From assembly GCF_900109645.1 (NCBI RefSeq), contig NZ_FOBG01000001.1, positions 1,550,001 through 1,614,000 on the forward strand: a stretch of DNA of 64,000 nt, read 5' to 3'. Source of the DNA: Duganella sp. CF402 (GTDB lineage Bacteria; Pseudomonadota; Gammaproteobacteria; Burkholderiales; Burkholderiaceae_D). The translations under genes and the position numbers were made by a program. The notes beneath the pieces were generated by a model. That model did not search any database, was not told where the DNA came from, and saw only the letters and a list, made by a program, of their open reading frames with translations. The first letter of the stretch is position 1, and every line of letters starts with the position of its first letter. Positions 56,332-64,000 of the stretch are shown in pieces.

Positions 56332-57902
56332 TCAGCGCTCCTGCCTTTCATGGCGAACAGCCCTTGCGGACGCTTCTGGATAAAGATGATGATGAAGATC
56401 AGGATGGCGATCTTGGCCAGCACTGCCCCCGCCACCGGTTCGAGGAATTTGTTTGCTTCGCCGAGGCCCAGCGCGGCGATCACGGTGCCCGCCAGTTGGC
56501 CGACGCCGCCCAGCACCACCACCATGAACGAGTCGACGATGTAGCCCTGGCCGAGGTCCGGCCCCACATTCCCCAGCTGCGACAGCGCCACGCCGCCCAG
56601 GCCCGCGATACCGGAGCCGAGGCCGAAGGTCATCATGTCGATCTTGGCGGTGGAGACGCCCACGCAGCCGGCCATGCGGCGGTTCTGCATCACGGCGCGG
56701 ACGAACAGGCCGAGTCGCGTTTTGTTCAGGATTAGCCACACACCGGCCACCACCAGCATGGCGAACACGATGATGACGATGCGGTTGTAGGCCAGCACCA
56801 GCGAGCCTAGCACGGTGATCCCGCCCGACATCCAGGCTGGGTTTGCGACTTCCACGTTCTGTGCGCCGAAGATGGTGCGCACGGCTTGCATCAGCATCAG
56901 GCTGATGCCCCAGGTGGCGAGCAGGGTTTCCAATGGGCGGCCGTAGAGCCAGCGGATCACGGTGCGTTCGAGCGCGATGCCGACTGCGGCGGTAACCACG
57001 AAGGCAGCCGGCAGCGCGGCGGCCAGGTACCAGTCCAGCGCGTCCGGGGCCCAGCGGCGGAAGGCCAGCTGGCAAAGGTAAGTCGTGTAGGCGCCGATCA
57101 TCAGCAGTTCGCCGTGCGCCATGTTGATGATGCCCATCAGGCCGAAGGTGATGGCGAGGCCCAGCGCCGCCAGCAGCAGCACGCTGGCCAGCGAGATGCC
57201 GTAGAAGACGTTGCCGATGAATTCCGTGCGTGCAAGGCGACTGTCCAGGGCTTGCAGGGTGTGGGCGGCGGCCACGCGTACGCTGTCGTCGGCGTCGCTG
57301 GTTACTATCGTTTGCAGCGTGGGGCGCAGGTTGGCGTTGCTGCTGTCAGCCAGGGTTTCGACTGCGCCACGGCGCTTGGCGGCGTCCGGGGATTGCAGGT
57401 TGGCGGTGGCGGCGACGAGGCGCAGCAGTTCGCGGATTTCGGTGTCGGTTTCCTTGCCCAGTGCTTTTTCGATCAGCGGGGCTTGCGCCAGTGTGGCGCT
57501 TTTTTGCAGTTCGGTGACGGCGGCGAGGCGTTGTGCACGGTCGGAAGAGAACATCTTGAGAGCGGACAGCGCTTCGTCGATGGCGCCGCGCAGGCGGTTG
57601 TTGACCATCAGGCCGTCCAGCCCTTCGGGCAGCGGGCCGGTGGCGCCGGTGGCGGCGTCGGTGGCTTTGTCGTCGGTGACGATGTAGAGTTTTTTGTCGG
57701 GCGTGGAGTAGACGTCGCCGCTTTGCAGCGCCGTGAGGAAGCGCGATGCGTCGTCGTTGGCCAGTGCGCCGATATTGGCGATGGCTTGAACGCGGGCGTC
57801 AGGATCGTCTCCGGCGAGCGGCGCTAGCAGGTCAGGGGGAATGCCCGCATGACCCACGCGGGCGAGGCACAGGCAGGCGATCAGAAATATTTTGCGTAAC
57901 AT
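56328..57902 (-). CDS. urtB: Urea ABC transporter permease UrtB
   Basis: About 524 residues: a signal peptide (MLRKIFLIACLCLARVGHA) and a periplasmic helical region with HEAT-like repeats (about 20-220), then the LivH-type permease domain (about 230-520, LGLAITFGLMGIINMAHGELLMIGAYTTY). The long N-terminal extension is usual for bacterial UrtB. ATG 57902 begins the signal peptide. A palindromic repeat separates it from urtA. Confidence 0.93.
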   Translation of the reverse strand: MLRKIFLIACLCLARVGHAGIPPDLLAPLAGDDPDARVQAIANIGALANDDASRFLTALQSGDVYSTPDKKLYIVTDDKATDAATGATGPLPEGLDGLMVNNRLRGAIDEALSALKMFSSDRAQRLAAVTELQKSATLAQAPLIEKALGKETDTEIRELLRLVAATANLQSPDAAKRRGAVETLADSSNANLRPTLQTIVTSDADDSVRVAAAHTLQALDSRLARTEFIGNVFYGISLASVLLLAALGLAITFGLMGIINMAHGELLMIGAYTTYLCQLAFRRWAPDALDWYLAAALPAAFVVTAAVGIALERTVIRWLYGRPLETLLATWGISLMLMQAVRTIFGAQNVEVANPAWMSGGITVLGSLVLAYNRIVIIVFAMLVVAGVWLILNKTRLGLFVRAVMQNRRMAGCVGVSTAKIDMMTFGLGSGIAGLGGVALSQLGNVGPDLGQGYIVDSFMVVVLGGVGQLAGTVIAALGLGEANKFLEPVAGAVLAKIAILIFIIIFIQKRPQGLFAMKGRSAE

Positions 57903-57954
57903 GGCAGATCCAGTTTGCGGAAATCGTGAAACCCGCACTGCGGCGAACAGGGGT

Positions 57955-57974
57955 CTGACCCCGTACGGGGTCAG
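57955..57974. repeat. Perfect palindrome between urtA and urtB
   Basis: CTGACCCCGTACGGGGTCAG is a perfect 20-base palindrome flanked by GGGGT and CCCC-like runs. This type of GGGTCTGACCCCGTACGGGG sequence recurs widely as an intergenic repeat in Oxalobacteraceae genomes, from memory. It could weaken transcription after urtA and so raise the level of the binding protein over the membrane parts. Confidence 0.75.
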
Positions 57975-58006
57975 CCCCCAACACTTAGGGGTACGGTGCG
58001 GCTCAA

Positions 58007-59263
58007 TCAGAGTTTCTGTTTGCCTTCGTTACCCTTGATGAACGGACTCCAAGGGTTGGCGCGCACTGGGCCTGGGGTTTTCCACACCACGTTGAACTGG
58101 CCGTCAGGACGGATCTCGCCAATGAACACCGGCTTGTGCAAGTGGTGGTTGGTCGCGTCCATCGTCAGCGTGAAGCCCGACGGTGCCTTGAAGGTCTGGC
58201 CGCCCATCGCTGCAATTACTTTGTCGGTGTCGGTCGACTTGGCCTTCTCCACCGCCTGCGCCCACATGTGGATGCCGACGTAGGTCGCTTCCATCGGGTC
58301 GTTGGTCACGACGGTGTTCGCATTCGGCAGTTTTTTGGCGATGGCGTAGGCTTTCCACTTCTTGATGAAGTCCGTGTTCACCGGATTTTTCACCGACTCG
58401 AAGTAGTTCCATGCCGCCAGGTGGCCCAGCAGCGGCTTGGTGTCCACGCCTCGCAGTTCTTCCTCGCCCACCGAGAACGCCACCACCGGCACGTCGGTCG
58501 CTTTCAGGCCGGCGTTACCCAGCTCTTTGTAGAACGGCACGTTGGAGTCGCCGTTGATGGTCGAGATCACAGCGGTCTTGCCACCGGCCGCAAATTTCTT
58601 GATGTTGGCGACGATGGTCTGATAGTCCGAGTGGCCGAACGGGGTGTACACCTCGTCGATATCGCTATCCTTCACGCCTTTGCTCTTCAGGTAGGCGCGC
58701 AGGATCTTGTTGGTGGTGCGAGGGTAGACGTAGTCAGTCCCCAGCAGCACGAAGCGCTTAGCCGAGCCGCCCTCCTTGCCCATCAGGTATTCAACTGCGG
58801 GAATCGCCTGCTGGTTAGGCGCGGCGCCGGTGTAGAACACGTTCTTTTCCAGCTCTTCGCCTTCGTACTGCACTGGGTAGAACAGCAGCGAGTTCAGTTC
58901 CTTGAACACTGGCAGCACCGATTTGCGCGACACCGAAGTCCAGCAGCCGAATACCACCGACACCTTGTCCTGCGCGATCAGGCCACGTGCTTTTTCCGCG
59001 AACAGCGGCCAGTTGGAGGCCGGGTCCACCACCACCGGCTCCAGCTTCTTGCCCAACACGCCGCCCTTGGCGTTGATTTCATCGATGGTCATCAAGGCCA
59101 CGTCTTTCAGCGACGTTTCCGAAATCGCCATCGTGCCGGACAGCGAGTGCAGGATGCCGACCTTGATGGTATCTGCGGCGTAGGCCTGCGTGCCGGCCGC
59201 CATCAGGGCGGTAGCGGCGGCGATGCGGCTCATAGTGCCGATAAAGTTACGACGATTTTGCAT
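58007..59263 (-). CDS. urtA: Urea ABC transporter substrate-binding protein UrtA
   Basis: 418-residue periplasmic binding protein of the Leu/Ile/Val type. The N-terminus MQNRRNFIGTMSRIAAATAL is a signal peptide (cleavage near AYAAD), followed by IKVGILHSLSGTMAISETSL, and GCWTSVSRKSVLPVFKELN with LLFYPVQYEGEE is diagnostic of UrtA. It lies downstream of a porin gene by 30 bases, so porin and transporter are likely one transcript. Confidence 0.96.
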   Translation of the reverse strand: MQNRRNFIGTMSRIAAATALMAAGTQAYAADTIKVGILHSLSGTMAISETSLKDVALMTIDEINAKGGVLGKKLEPVVVDPASNWPLFAEKARGLIAQDKVSVVFGCWTSVSRKSVLPVFKELNSLLFYPVQYEGEELEKNVFYTGAAPNQQAIPAVEYLMGKEGGSAKRFVLLGTDYVYPRTTNKILRAYLKSKGVKDSDIDEVYTPFGHSDYQTIVANIKKFAAGGKTAVISTINGDSNVPFYKELGNAGLKATDVPVVAFSVGEEELRGVDTKPLLGHLAAWNYFESVKNPVNTDFIKKWKAYAIAKKLPNANTVVTNDPMEATYVGIHMWAQAVEKAKSTDTDKVIAAMGGQTFKAPSGFTLTMDATNHHLHKPVFIGEIRPDGQFNVVWKTPGPVRANPWSPFIKGNEGKQKL

Positions 59264-59293
59264 GTGTAAGCTCCGTGGTGGTTAGTCAGTGTT

Positions 59294-60403
59294 TCAGTAT
59301 TGAAGTTGCAGGGCGATCGAGAACTTGTCGTTGTCCGCTGCGCCGGTGATTTTGGTCTTCGAGTACACGGCGCTGATCTGCGCGTTGTAGCCGTCGATGA
59401 TGTAGTTGCTGCCGATGTCGAACTGCTTGGTGTCGATGTTGGTGTCGGCGGCGAACTTCTGCCAGCGCACGAACGGCTGGAACTTGCCCCACCCTGCCTT
59501 GTCCTCGAAGATGTAGGACGCGCCGGCGGAATATGCCTTGCCCTGTTCGGACTTGATGATGTCGTCGGTGTCGTACTTGTACCAGGCTGCTTCGACCGCG
59601 AATGCGCCGGCGCCCTTGATGCGCTTCTCAAGCAGGAAGTCGACGTTGTACGAGTTGTAGTCGCCCACCTTGCCGACGGTGAGGATGCCGTCCTTCTGCG
59701 AGCGGCCCGCCACGCCGATGGCGAGGATGTCGGCGCCGCCCAGGTAGTTGCCGGTGCCGTAGTAGCCCGGTTCCGCGTCCCAGAAGTCGTACTGGATGCG
59801 ACCTGCGTACATCAGCTTATCGTCGGCCTTGATGCCGGCGGCCTTGGCCTGGTTCTGGGTCAGCGAGCCAATGCCGAAGGTGTGGCCTTCGAAGGCGCCG
59901 AACGAGTAGCCGAGACGGCCACCGTCGCCGGCATTGCCCCATACGACCACGCCGTCGTCACGGCCACGGAAAATACCGCCGTTGTAGCCGTAGCGCGAGG
60001 CCACGCCGGCCCAGTAGCCGCCGCCCAGCGAGTAGTAAGGACCGGCCATGTTGGCGCGGTCGGATGGGGACAGCAGGCGACCGGCCCAGATATTCAGTTC
60101 CGGCGAAATGGCGAATTGGCCGGCGGCGTCCAGCACGCGGATTTGTTCGCCGTCCCACTCGGTGTTGAACATGCCCTTGATGTTCTTGTTGAGCGAGGCG
60201 CCGAAGAACAGGCGGCCGCTGTCGAGGTTAAAGTCGCTGGAACGGCCGCCATCCGGCGCGCCGTTTTCTGCACTGGTGTAGCTCTCGCGCAGGCCGAAGC
60301 CAACGCTGACCGACTTGTCTTCGCCGAAATTGACCGTGGCGCCGGCCCAAGCATTGCCCATCGCCGCCACTGCAACCGCCAGCACTACCTTCTTCAACAC
60401 CAT
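59294..60403 (-). CDS. Outer-membrane porin linked to urea uptake
   Basis: 369-residue beta-barrel protein. A signal peptide (MVLKKVVLAVAVAAMGNAWA) is followed by alternating aromatic/polar strands and a C-terminal aromatic (ALQLQY), as in outer-membrane barrels. A GGGAGAG site is 4 bases before ATG 60403. It heads the urt operon and probably carries urea or short-chain amides across the outer membrane; the substrate is inferred from context. Confidence 0.8.
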   Translation of the reverse strand: MVLKKVVLAVAVAAMGNAWAGATVNFGEDKSVSVGFGLRESYTSAENGAPDGGRSSDFNLDSGRLFFGASLNKNIKGMFNTEWDGEQIRVLDAAGQFAISPELNIWAGRLLSPSDRANMAGPYYSLGGGYWAGVASRYGYNGGIFRGRDDGVVVWGNAGDGGRLGYSFGAFEGHTFGIGSLTQNQAKAAGIKADDKLMYAGRIQYDFWDAEPGYYGTGNYLGGADILAIGVAGRSQKDGILTVGKVGDYNSYNVDFLLEKRIKGAGAFAVEAAWYKYDTDDIIKSEQGKAYSAGASYIFEDKAGWGKFQPFVRWQKFAADTNIDTKQFDIGSNYIIDGYNAQISAVYSKTKITGAADNDKFSIALQLQY

Positions 60404-60522
60404 CTTGCTCTCCCGTCTGGTTTTGGATGAGTCAAGATTAACTAGCAGACAACCTCTGAGGAATACGTTGAATGACGTAGTGGTAAAGGTGGCACAATAC
60501 GCACTTTGCCCGGAGTACCGCC

Positions 60523-60750
60523 ATGACTATCTTTGCCGCCCCCATCTTCGACGCCACCGTGATCTACGACGGCCACGAACTATTCAAAGGCCAGGGCGCC
60601 GCCAAGGGCTGGGCCGAGAAGCTGGCGAAAGAGCTGGAATGCGAGATCGGCGTCGAGAAGATCGGCACCGGCTGGGTGCTGACCGGCACCGTGGACGGCG
60701 AGGCCTGCAAATGGAGCATCGTCGGCCAGCGCCTCAAGCGCATGGACTGA
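60523..60750 (+). CDS. Small conserved hypothetical protein
   Basis: 75-residue soluble protein (MTIFAAPIFDATVIYDGHELF ... GQRLKRMD) without a signal peptide or known motif. Predicted beta-rich. It is divergent from the porin-urt operon and upstream of the topoisomerase IB gene by 85 bases. Coding is supported by codon use and a plausible ATG; I do not recognise the family. Confidence 0.55.
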   Translation: MTIFAAPIFDATVIYDGHELFKGQGAAKGWAEKLAKELECEIGVEKIGTGWVLTGTVDGEACKWSIVGQRLKRMD

Positions 60751-60835
60751 TGGGTGCACTAATCGTGCGCTAGCGCACAACGCCCGTGCGCAGGCCGACG
60801 TAGCATGCTTGCAGATCCCATCTGTGAGAAGAACC

Positions 60836-61855
60836 ATGAAACGCGATCTGCCTGCCGTGCCGCCCGCCCCCGCGCCAGTTGCCGCCAAATTGGCAGGCCT
60901 GCGCTATGTGCACGACGACCAGCCAGGTATCGCCCGCCGCAAGCACGGCAAACAATTCCGCTACGTGAACGCCGACGGCAGCGCCGTCACCGACGAGGAC
61001 ACGCTGGCGCGTATCAAGGCGCTGGTGATTCCGCCCGCGTGGACCGACGTCTGGATCTGCAAGCATCCGCTGGGCCATCTGCAGGCCACCGGCCGCGACG
61101 CGCGAGGGCGAAAGCAGTACCGCTATCACGCCCGCTGGCGCAGCCACCGCGACGAGGCCAAATACGGCCGCATGCTCAGCTTCGGCAAGGCGCTACCGGT
61201 CATCCGCCGCGCCGTCGATGAAGCGCTGCGCAAGCCCGGGCTGCCGCGCGAGAAGGTGCTGGCCACCATCGTGTACCTGCTGGAAGCGACGCTGATGCGC
61301 ATCGGGAACGAGGAATACGCGCGCGAGAACAAATCCTTCGGTCTGACCACGCTGCGCGAGCGCCATGTGCGCCTGAATGGCGGCAAGGTCGAATTCCGCT
61401 TTCGCGGCAAGAGCGGCGTGCATCATGCGGTGGAGGTGCACGACCGCCGCCTGGCCAACATCATCAACCGCATGCGCGACCTGCCGGGCCAGGAGCTGTT
61501 TCAGTACGAGGACGACGACGGCAACCCGCACGCCATCGATTCGTCCGACGTCAACGACTACCTGCAAACCATCACCGGCGCCGACTATACCGCCAAGGAC
61601 TTCCGCACCTGGGCCGGCACCGTGCTGGCCGCCGTGGCGCTGAAAGAATACGAAAAATATGACTCCGAAGCGCAAGCCAAGAAGAACATCGTGCAAGCCA
61701 TCGAATCGGTCGCAAAAAAACTCGGCAATACGCCGACCATTTGCCGGAAATGCTACGTCCACCCTGCCATTATCGAAGCTTACCTCGGTGGCACCATACT
61801 GAGCCCGCCGGTGGAAGCTGCAGTGCTGGCGCTTTTACAGCAGCGATTGGAGTAG
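60836..61855 (+). CDS. DNA topoisomerase IB (poxvirus-like)
   Basis: About 339 residues, the bacterial/poxvirus type IB enzyme that nicks one strand via a 3'-phosphotyrosine and relaxes supercoils. The N-terminal domain has LRYVHDDQPGIARRKHGKQFRY; the catalytic domain has the Arg in YTAKDFRTWAGT and the Tyr in CRKCYVHPAIIEAYL. ATG 60836 is preferred to an upstream ATG. Its function in bacteria is accessory. Confidence 0.92.
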   Translation: MKRDLPAVPPAPAPVAAKLAGLRYVHDDQPGIARRKHGKQFRYVNADGSAVTDEDTLARIKALVIPPAWTDVWICKHPLGHLQATGRDARGRKQYRYHARWRSHRDEAKYGRMLSFGKALPVIRRAVDEALRKPGLPREKVLATIVYLLEATLMRIGNEEYARENKSFGLTTLRERHVRLNGGKVEFRFRGKSGVHHAVEVHDRRLANIINRMRDLPGQELFQYEDDDGNPHAIDSSDVNDYLQTITGADYTAKDFRTWAGTVLAAVALKEYEKYDSEAQAKKNIVQAIESVAKKLGNTPTICRKCYVHPAIIEAYLGGTILSPPVEAAVLALLQQRLE

Positions 61856-61867
61856 AATAGCCGGACC

Positions 61868-62281
61868 ATGCCACCAGCCCTGCCCTTCCCGATCCGCAAA
61901 GAGTGCCCGCCCGGCGCTTGCGTGTGCGGCCGGGATGAGCTGTTGGACGCATGGGAGCGCGACGGCGCCGATATCCGCGTGCTGCAGCTCACGCGCGAGC
62001 AGGAGAAGCGCCTGATCGAAAAGATCGAAGCGATGGCGACCTACGAGGATCTCGGCCGCATTAAACAGCGCTTGCAGGAACTGCTCGGCATCCGGCTGAC
62101 CATCACGCCCAGCGAGCGTGGCGTCAGCACCGTCATGGGTCTGTCGATCAAACTAGCCGAGCAACCAGGCCTGTGCCGCAAGACGCATGAGGCCTTGCCA
62201 GCCGCCGTGCGGCGCTGCCTGCGCGACCATCCGGAAATCGTCTACGCGCTGCTGAACTCCCGCGACCTGCTGGGCAATTAG
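61868..62281 (+). CDS. Hypothetical protein with N-terminal Cys motif
   Basis: 137-residue protein starting 12 bases after the topoisomerase stop, so co-transcribed. Residues 10-25 carry PIRKECPPGACVCGRDELL with three Cys that could bind a metal. The rest is helical, rich in Arg/Glu (TREQEKRLIEKIEAMATYEDLGRIKQRL). No known function; similar short ORFs occur in betaproteobacteria. Confidence 0.65.
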   Translation: MPPALPFPIRKECPPGACVCGRDELLDAWERDGADIRVLQLTREQEKRLIEKIEAMATYEDLGRIKQRLQELLGIRLTITPSERGVSTVMGLSIKLAEQPGLCRKTHEALPAAVRRCLRDHPEIVYALLNSRDLLGN

Positions 62282-63222
62282 CCCGGATGCGCCAGCGCGG
62301 CGCCGGGCATGCTGCCTTCACGGCTGCCGTCCGGGTAGATGTCGTGGAATTTGCTGTAGTCGAGAATGCGCACGTTGCCTTCCATTTTGTCGGACAGGAT
62401 GTCGGCAAAATGGTGGCCGAAGTAGATGTGCTCTGCCGCGTAGGTCTGGCGCGCGTGCACGAAATCGTTAAGCGTGTCGTCGGTGCCGGAAATGGCCACC
62501 GCCAGCGTGGTGCCTTCGTTCTGCAAGTCCTGCTGCGTCTTGCCGAACAGCGGGCTCGATTCGTCGATCTTGTGCAGGATGGTCCAGGTCAGCGCGAACA
62601 CGCCGGACTGCTCGCGTTCCAGCTGCAAATCATAGAAGCGCGTGAACACCTGCCCTTCCAGCGTGGTCTCGCGCCGCACCAGCGAGGCGCGTACCGAGGC
62701 TTCCAGAATCAAATTGGCGCGCTCGTTCCCGGCCCGCAGCATCAGCGTCGGCACGCCGTTGAACGGCGTGATCACCGCCACGTTGGAGAACATGATGCGC
62801 GAGGTGGGACGTGAGAAGCGCGCGAACAGCAGCCCTGTCACCGCCGCCACTTCCACCATCCCGAGCAAAATCTCGGTCGAGGCGACGATGTGGCCGTAGG
62901 TGGTGGCCGGGTTCATGTAGCCATAGCCGACCGTGGCCAGCGTTTCAATCGAGAAGAACACGCAGTCCGGGAAGTAGCCGGGACGCGCGTTGGAGATGGA
63001 ACCAGGCACCAGGTAGAACGCCAGCGCAAACACCAGGTTGGTGATGATGTACAGCGCGCCGACCAGCATGAAGAAACGCGGCCAGCTGACGGTCAGCATC
63101 CAGTGGTAGATGTCGCCCCAGTGCCAGCGGCTGACGCCAACACGCTTGATGCGCGAGGTCCCTAGCTGGAACTCGCCGCGCACCTGTCCCACGCGCGGGC
63201 GCACCGGTGGCTGTGGCTTCAT
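62278..63222 (-). CDS. Inward-rectifier potassium channel (KirBac type)
   Basis: 314 residues. Two membrane segments (about 50-75 and 110-140) flank the pore helix and selectivity filter TVGYGYM; the rest is the immunoglobulin-like cytoplasmic domain of Kir channels (SNVAVITPFNGVPTLMLRAGNERANLILEA). It passes K+ across the inner membrane. It overlaps the Cys-motif gene by 4 bases convergently. Confidence 0.92.
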   Translation of the reverse strand: MKPQPPVRPRVGQVRGEFQLGTSRIKRVGVSRWHWGDIYHWMLTVSWPRFFMLVGALYIITNLVFALAFYLVPGSISNARPGYFPDCVFFSIETLATVGYGYMNPATTYGHIVASTEILLGMVEVAAVTGLLFARFSRPTSRIMFSNVAVITPFNGVPTLMLRAGNERANLILEASVRASLVRRETTLEGQVFTRFYDLQLEREQSGVFALTWTILHKIDESSPLFGKTQQDLQNEGTTLAVAISGTDDTLNDFVHARQTYAAEHIYFGHHFADILSDKMEGNVRILDYSKFHDIYPDGSREGSMPGAALAHPG

Positions 63223-63226
63223 GGCG

Positions 63227-63763
63227 TCAATCGTCGTCGTTGGGATCGAGGCCGGGGAACATCACCTCGGTGAAACCGAACTTGGAAAAGTCCTTGATGC
63301 GCATCGGGTACAGCTTGCCCAGCAAATGATCCACTTCATGCTGGACCACGCGCGCATGGAAGCCGTCGACCTCGCGCTTGATCGGCTGGTTATGCTGATC
63401 CACGCCTTCGTAACGCAGTCTGGTGTAACGCGGCACGCTGCCGCGCATGCCGGGCACCGACAGGCAGCCTTCGAACGCTTCTTCCATCTCGTCCGACAGC
63501 GGCGTGAGCACCGGATTGATTAGTACCGTTTCCGGCACTTGCGGCGCGTCGGGATAGCGCGGATTGCTTTTGAAACCGTAGATCACCAGTTGCAGGTTGG
63601 CGCCGATCTGCGGCGCCGCCAGCCCGGCGCCATTGGCCGCGTGCATGGTGTCGAACATGTCGGCGATCAGTTCGCGCATGGCAGGCGTGTCGAACTCGGT
63701 CACTGGTTCGGCCACGCGCAGCAAGCGCGGATCGCCCATCTTCAGGATTTCGCGGACAGTCAT
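63227..63763 (-). CDS. def: Peptide deformylase
   Basis: 178-residue metalloenzyme removing the formyl group from nascent Met. Motif 1 [10 protein letters not shown], motif 2 EGCLSVPG and motif 3 QHEVDHLLG are all intact. Its start overlaps the galU stop (ATGA), so the two are coupled. Confidence 0.96.
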   Translation of the reverse strand: MTVREILKMGDPRLLRVAEPVTEFDTPAMRELIADMFDTMHAANGAGLAAPQIGANLQLVIYGFKSNPRYPDAPQVPETVLINPVLTPLSDEMEEAFEGCLSVPGMRGSVPRYTRLRYEGVDQHNQPIKREVDGFHARVVQHEVDHLLGKLYPMRIKDFSKFGFTEVMFPGLDPNDDD

Positions 63764-64000
63764 TTGGCTTCGCCGTTAATGTCGCACTGGATATCGCGCA
63801 GGAACTGGCAGTACTCAGCGCCGGTTTCCAGATGCTTGAGGCCCATCGCGGTGGTGGCTTTCAGGTAGCCCAGCTTGGAGCCGCAGTCGTAACGCTGGCC
63901 GTCGTAGCGATAGGCCAGCACGCGCTCGTGCTTCATCAGTTCCGCAATGCCGTCGGTCAGCTGGATTTCACCGCCCGCGCCACTGCCAAGGTGTTCCAGG
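63760..64000 (-). CDS. galU: UTP-glucose-1-phosphate uridylyltransferase, 3' end
   Basis: Only the last 79 codons are in the window (the gene runs off the right edge). They read [17 protein letters not shown], then [20 protein letters not shown], a typical GalU C-terminus, ending in DINGEAK. GalU makes UDP-glucose for envelope polysaccharides. Confidence 0.88.
   Translation of the reverse strand, partial: LEHLGSGAGGEIQLTDGIAELMKHERVLAYRYDGQRYDCGSKLGYLKATTAMGLKHLETGAEYCQFLRDIQCDINGEAK

Overview
The window is a chromosomal segment of a GC-rich betaproteobacterium, most likely an Oxalobacteraceae member of the Massilia / Duganella / Janthinobacterium type. The clues are the gene order ratA-rnfH next to smpB, divergent ppsA / ppsR, two PEP-CTERM surface proteins, a urtABCDE urea transporter with its own porin, and the full rpsB-to-lpxB block. 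Species is inference; no rRNA or tRNA gene is seen.

Layout. 1-6.7 kb: a catabolic cassette (gluconokinase, GPH sugar:cation symporter, GH94 phosphorylase, exported GH3 beta-glucosidase) behind a promoter with a LacI-type operator; together these fit uptake and phosphorolysis of cellobionic acid to glucose-1-phosphate and gluconate. 6.7-13.7 kb: a solute-binding protein, ratA-rnfH, smpB, two lipoproteins, a sirtuin, a PEP-CTERM protein, an inverted REP pair, and DUF4259-qmcA-nfeD. 13.8-21.4 kb: ppsA/ppsR, then a redox/stress group (YcaC-like hydrolase, pirin, Old Yellow Enzyme) divergent from a LysR regulator that is flanked by an inverted duplication of its promoter region; the second copy precedes a DUF1857 gene. 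21.4-38 kb: a long minus-strand block for translation and envelope synthesis (rpsB, tsf, pyrH, frr, uppS, cdsA, dxr, rseP, bamA, skp, lpxD, fabZ, lpxA, lpxB, rnhB, an SpoU methyltransferase, a REC-EAL protein).

38.3-44.3 kb: a PEP-CTERM protein, map, glnD, a pseudouridine synthase and a YcgR-like PilZ protein. 44.3-50.7 kb: an unusual NCS1-permease / histidine kinase / receiver fusion, its LuxR-type response regulator, and a DUF445 protein fused to a periplasmic solute-binding domain. 50.7-53.7 kb: a small accessory island of lower GC with orphan proteins, two genes broken by single-base frameshifts, and a 78-bp direct repeat of the 3' end of urtE. 53.7-60.4 kb: the operon porin-urtABCDE for high-affinity urea uptake. 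60.5-64 kb: a small protein, topoisomerase IB, a Cys-motif protein, a KirBac potassium channel, peptide deformylase and the 3' end of galU.

The most unusual points are the DUF445 / solute-binding fusion whose last membrane segment doubles as a possible signal peptide, the permease-kinase sensor close to the urea operon, the promoter duplication around the LysR gene, and the decaying island bounded by urtE 3'-end repeats.
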